Assembly: GCF_018069705.1 (NCBI RefSeq)
Contig: NZ_CP072943.1
Location: 1,799,453-1,863,452, forward strand
Reading direction: 5' to 3'
DNA length: 64,000 nucleotides
Source of the DNA: Aminithiophilus ramosus
GTDB taxonomy: Bacteria > Synergistota > Synergistia > Synergistales > Aminithiophilaceae
Part shown: piece by piece, positions 63,393 through 64,000 of the stretch
How positions within the stretch are numbered: the first letter of the stretch is position 1
How the letters are laid out: each line of letters opens with the position of its first letter
Position numbers and translations under genes: made by a program
The notes under the pieces: model-generated
What the model was told of the DNA's origin: nothing
The model's database searches: none
Seen by the model: only the letters and a program-made list of their open reading frames with translations

Positions 63393-64000
63393 TCAGCGAC
63401 GGCCGCGGCCGTCTCCCCGAGGCCAGACGACGACCTTGCGGTAGGGATCCTCCCCGGCCGAACGGGTCTCCACGTCGCCTCTGTCCTTCAGGGCCAGGTG
63501 GACGATGCGGCGCTCCCAGCTCGTCATGGGCTCCATCCGCACAGGCCGCCGACGGCGCAGGGCGTCGTCGGCGGCGGCCTGCGCCTGTTTCTCCAGGCTG
63601 TCGATGCGGCTCTGACGGTAGCCCTCGCTGTCGAGGCGGATCCTTTCCCCCTCGGGGCCGTCGCGAAGGATGAGGTTGAGCAGATACTCCATGGCCTTGA
63701 GAACCTCTCCGTAACGGCCGATGACGAGGTTCCCGTCGGCGCCGGTCACGACGATCCGCCCCTCTTCGATGGAGGGACTCGCATCGAGCCCCATCCGGGT
63801 CAGCAGCTCCCGGGCCGTTGCCCTGGCCCTGAAAAGCTGCAGGGGGAAAAGGGGACTGACCTCCACTTTCAGCTTCTTCCCGAAAAGCCCGAAGAGGCGT
63901 TTCTCCTCCTCGACGAGACTGACGGAAACTTCATCGGCCCCGATCCCCCATTGAGACGCGGCGAGGGATTTGGCCTCCTCCAGAGAACTGGCTTCGATGA
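63393..64000 (-). CDS. khpB: Jag/KhpB RNA-binding protein (5' end outside the window)
   Basis: About 202 codons are visible; the start lies beyond 64000. The N-terminal Jag domain (SSLEEAKSLAASQWG) is followed by a KH domain (VTGADGNLVIGRYGEVLKAM) and a C-terminal R3H-type motif (SWERRIVHLALKDRGDVETR). It binds RNA and acts in cell envelope regulation, commonly next to yidC and rnpA. The missing part should contain only a few more residues, as the family start is near SIEASS. Confidence 0.9.
   Translation of the reverse strand, partial: IEASSLEEAKSLAASQWGIGADEVSVSLVEEEKRLFGLFGKKLKVEVSPLFPLQLFRARATARELLTRMGLDASPSIEEGRIVVTGADGNLVIGRYGEVLKAMEYLLNLILRDGPEGERIRLDSEGYRQSRIDSLEKQAQAAADDALRRRRPVRMEPMTSWERRIVHLALKDRGDVETRSAGEDPYRKVVVWPRGDGRGRR

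Overview
The window is a GC-rich (roughly 60-65%) chromosomal segment. It carries no rRNA, CRISPR array or obvious prophage. The gene content points to a strictly anaerobic, amino-acid- or organic-acid-fermenting, ancestrally flagellated bacterium. Supporting genes are an aldehyde:ferredoxin oxidoreductase with its ferredoxin and MoaD-like partner, a two-gene SufBC-type Fe-S assembly system, an NfnAB-like transhydrogenase, two TRAP transport systems, archaeal-type class I fructose-bisphosphate aldolase, and CoA-transferase plus thiolase. This mix, with the high GC, fits Synergistota best. That placement is my inference from gene content, not from a marker-gene tree.

Layout. 1-3.3 kb: tRNA-Pro and the ferredoxin/AOR/MoaD operon. 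3.3-9.7 kb: isochorismatase-like hydrolase, metallo-beta-lactamase fold protein, malic enzyme, a flippase-like membrane protein with an isoprenylcysteine-methyltransferase-like protein, and two hypotheticals. 9.7-12.3 kb: fliD (frameshifted) and a LuxR-type regulator with a degenerate receiver pocket. 12.5-16.8 kb: a translationally coupled trio of a TtcA-family PP-loop enzyme and two tandem, uncharacterised PPDK_N/ATP-grasp-like proteins. 17-20 kb: SufB/SufC-like pair and glucose-6-phosphate isomerase. 20.3-26.2 kb: NfnA/NfnB, two-domain PPK2 and RF3. 26.6-32.7 kb: a GntR-controlled catabolic operon (FGGY kinase, class II aldolase, DctPQM TRAP). 33.5-37.7 kb: aldolase, small DNA-binding-like proteins, a TPR-like acidic protein and a beta-hydroxyacid dehydrogenase. 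37.9-41.7 kb: YgiQ radical SAM protein, MGMT, methyltransferase and CheX.

41.8-48.9 kb is one six-gene operon: class III aminotransferase, TAXI-TRAP binding protein, fused TRAP permease, CoA-transferase A and B, and thiolase. It is driven by a near-consensus promoter followed by a palindromic operator. Read together, the genes encode uptake, transamination, CoA activation and thiolytic cleavage, which suits a beta-amino acid such as 3-aminobutyrate. RpiR and GntR regulators, a GNAT enzyme and an M24 peptidase follow (49-52.8 kb).

52.8-56.7 kb is a broken chemotaxis locus. cheB is split by a recent ISNCY/IS1202-like insertion with 16-bp target duplications. cheD survives only as about 28 C-terminal codons next to a decayed IS5-family element. 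With the fliD frameshift, this suggests motility genes under decay, or errors in the fliD sequence. 56.9-64 kb holds a DUF4403-like protein, a GDT1/MneA-type cation exporter with a leader hairpin, an AI-2E family transporter, a phosphoesterase, a hypothetical, lgt and the truncated 3' part of khpB/jag.

A recurring structural theme is long, perfect or near-perfect palindromes (15-30 bp arms, almost no loop, mostly without a T-tract) at nearly every convergent gene junction.
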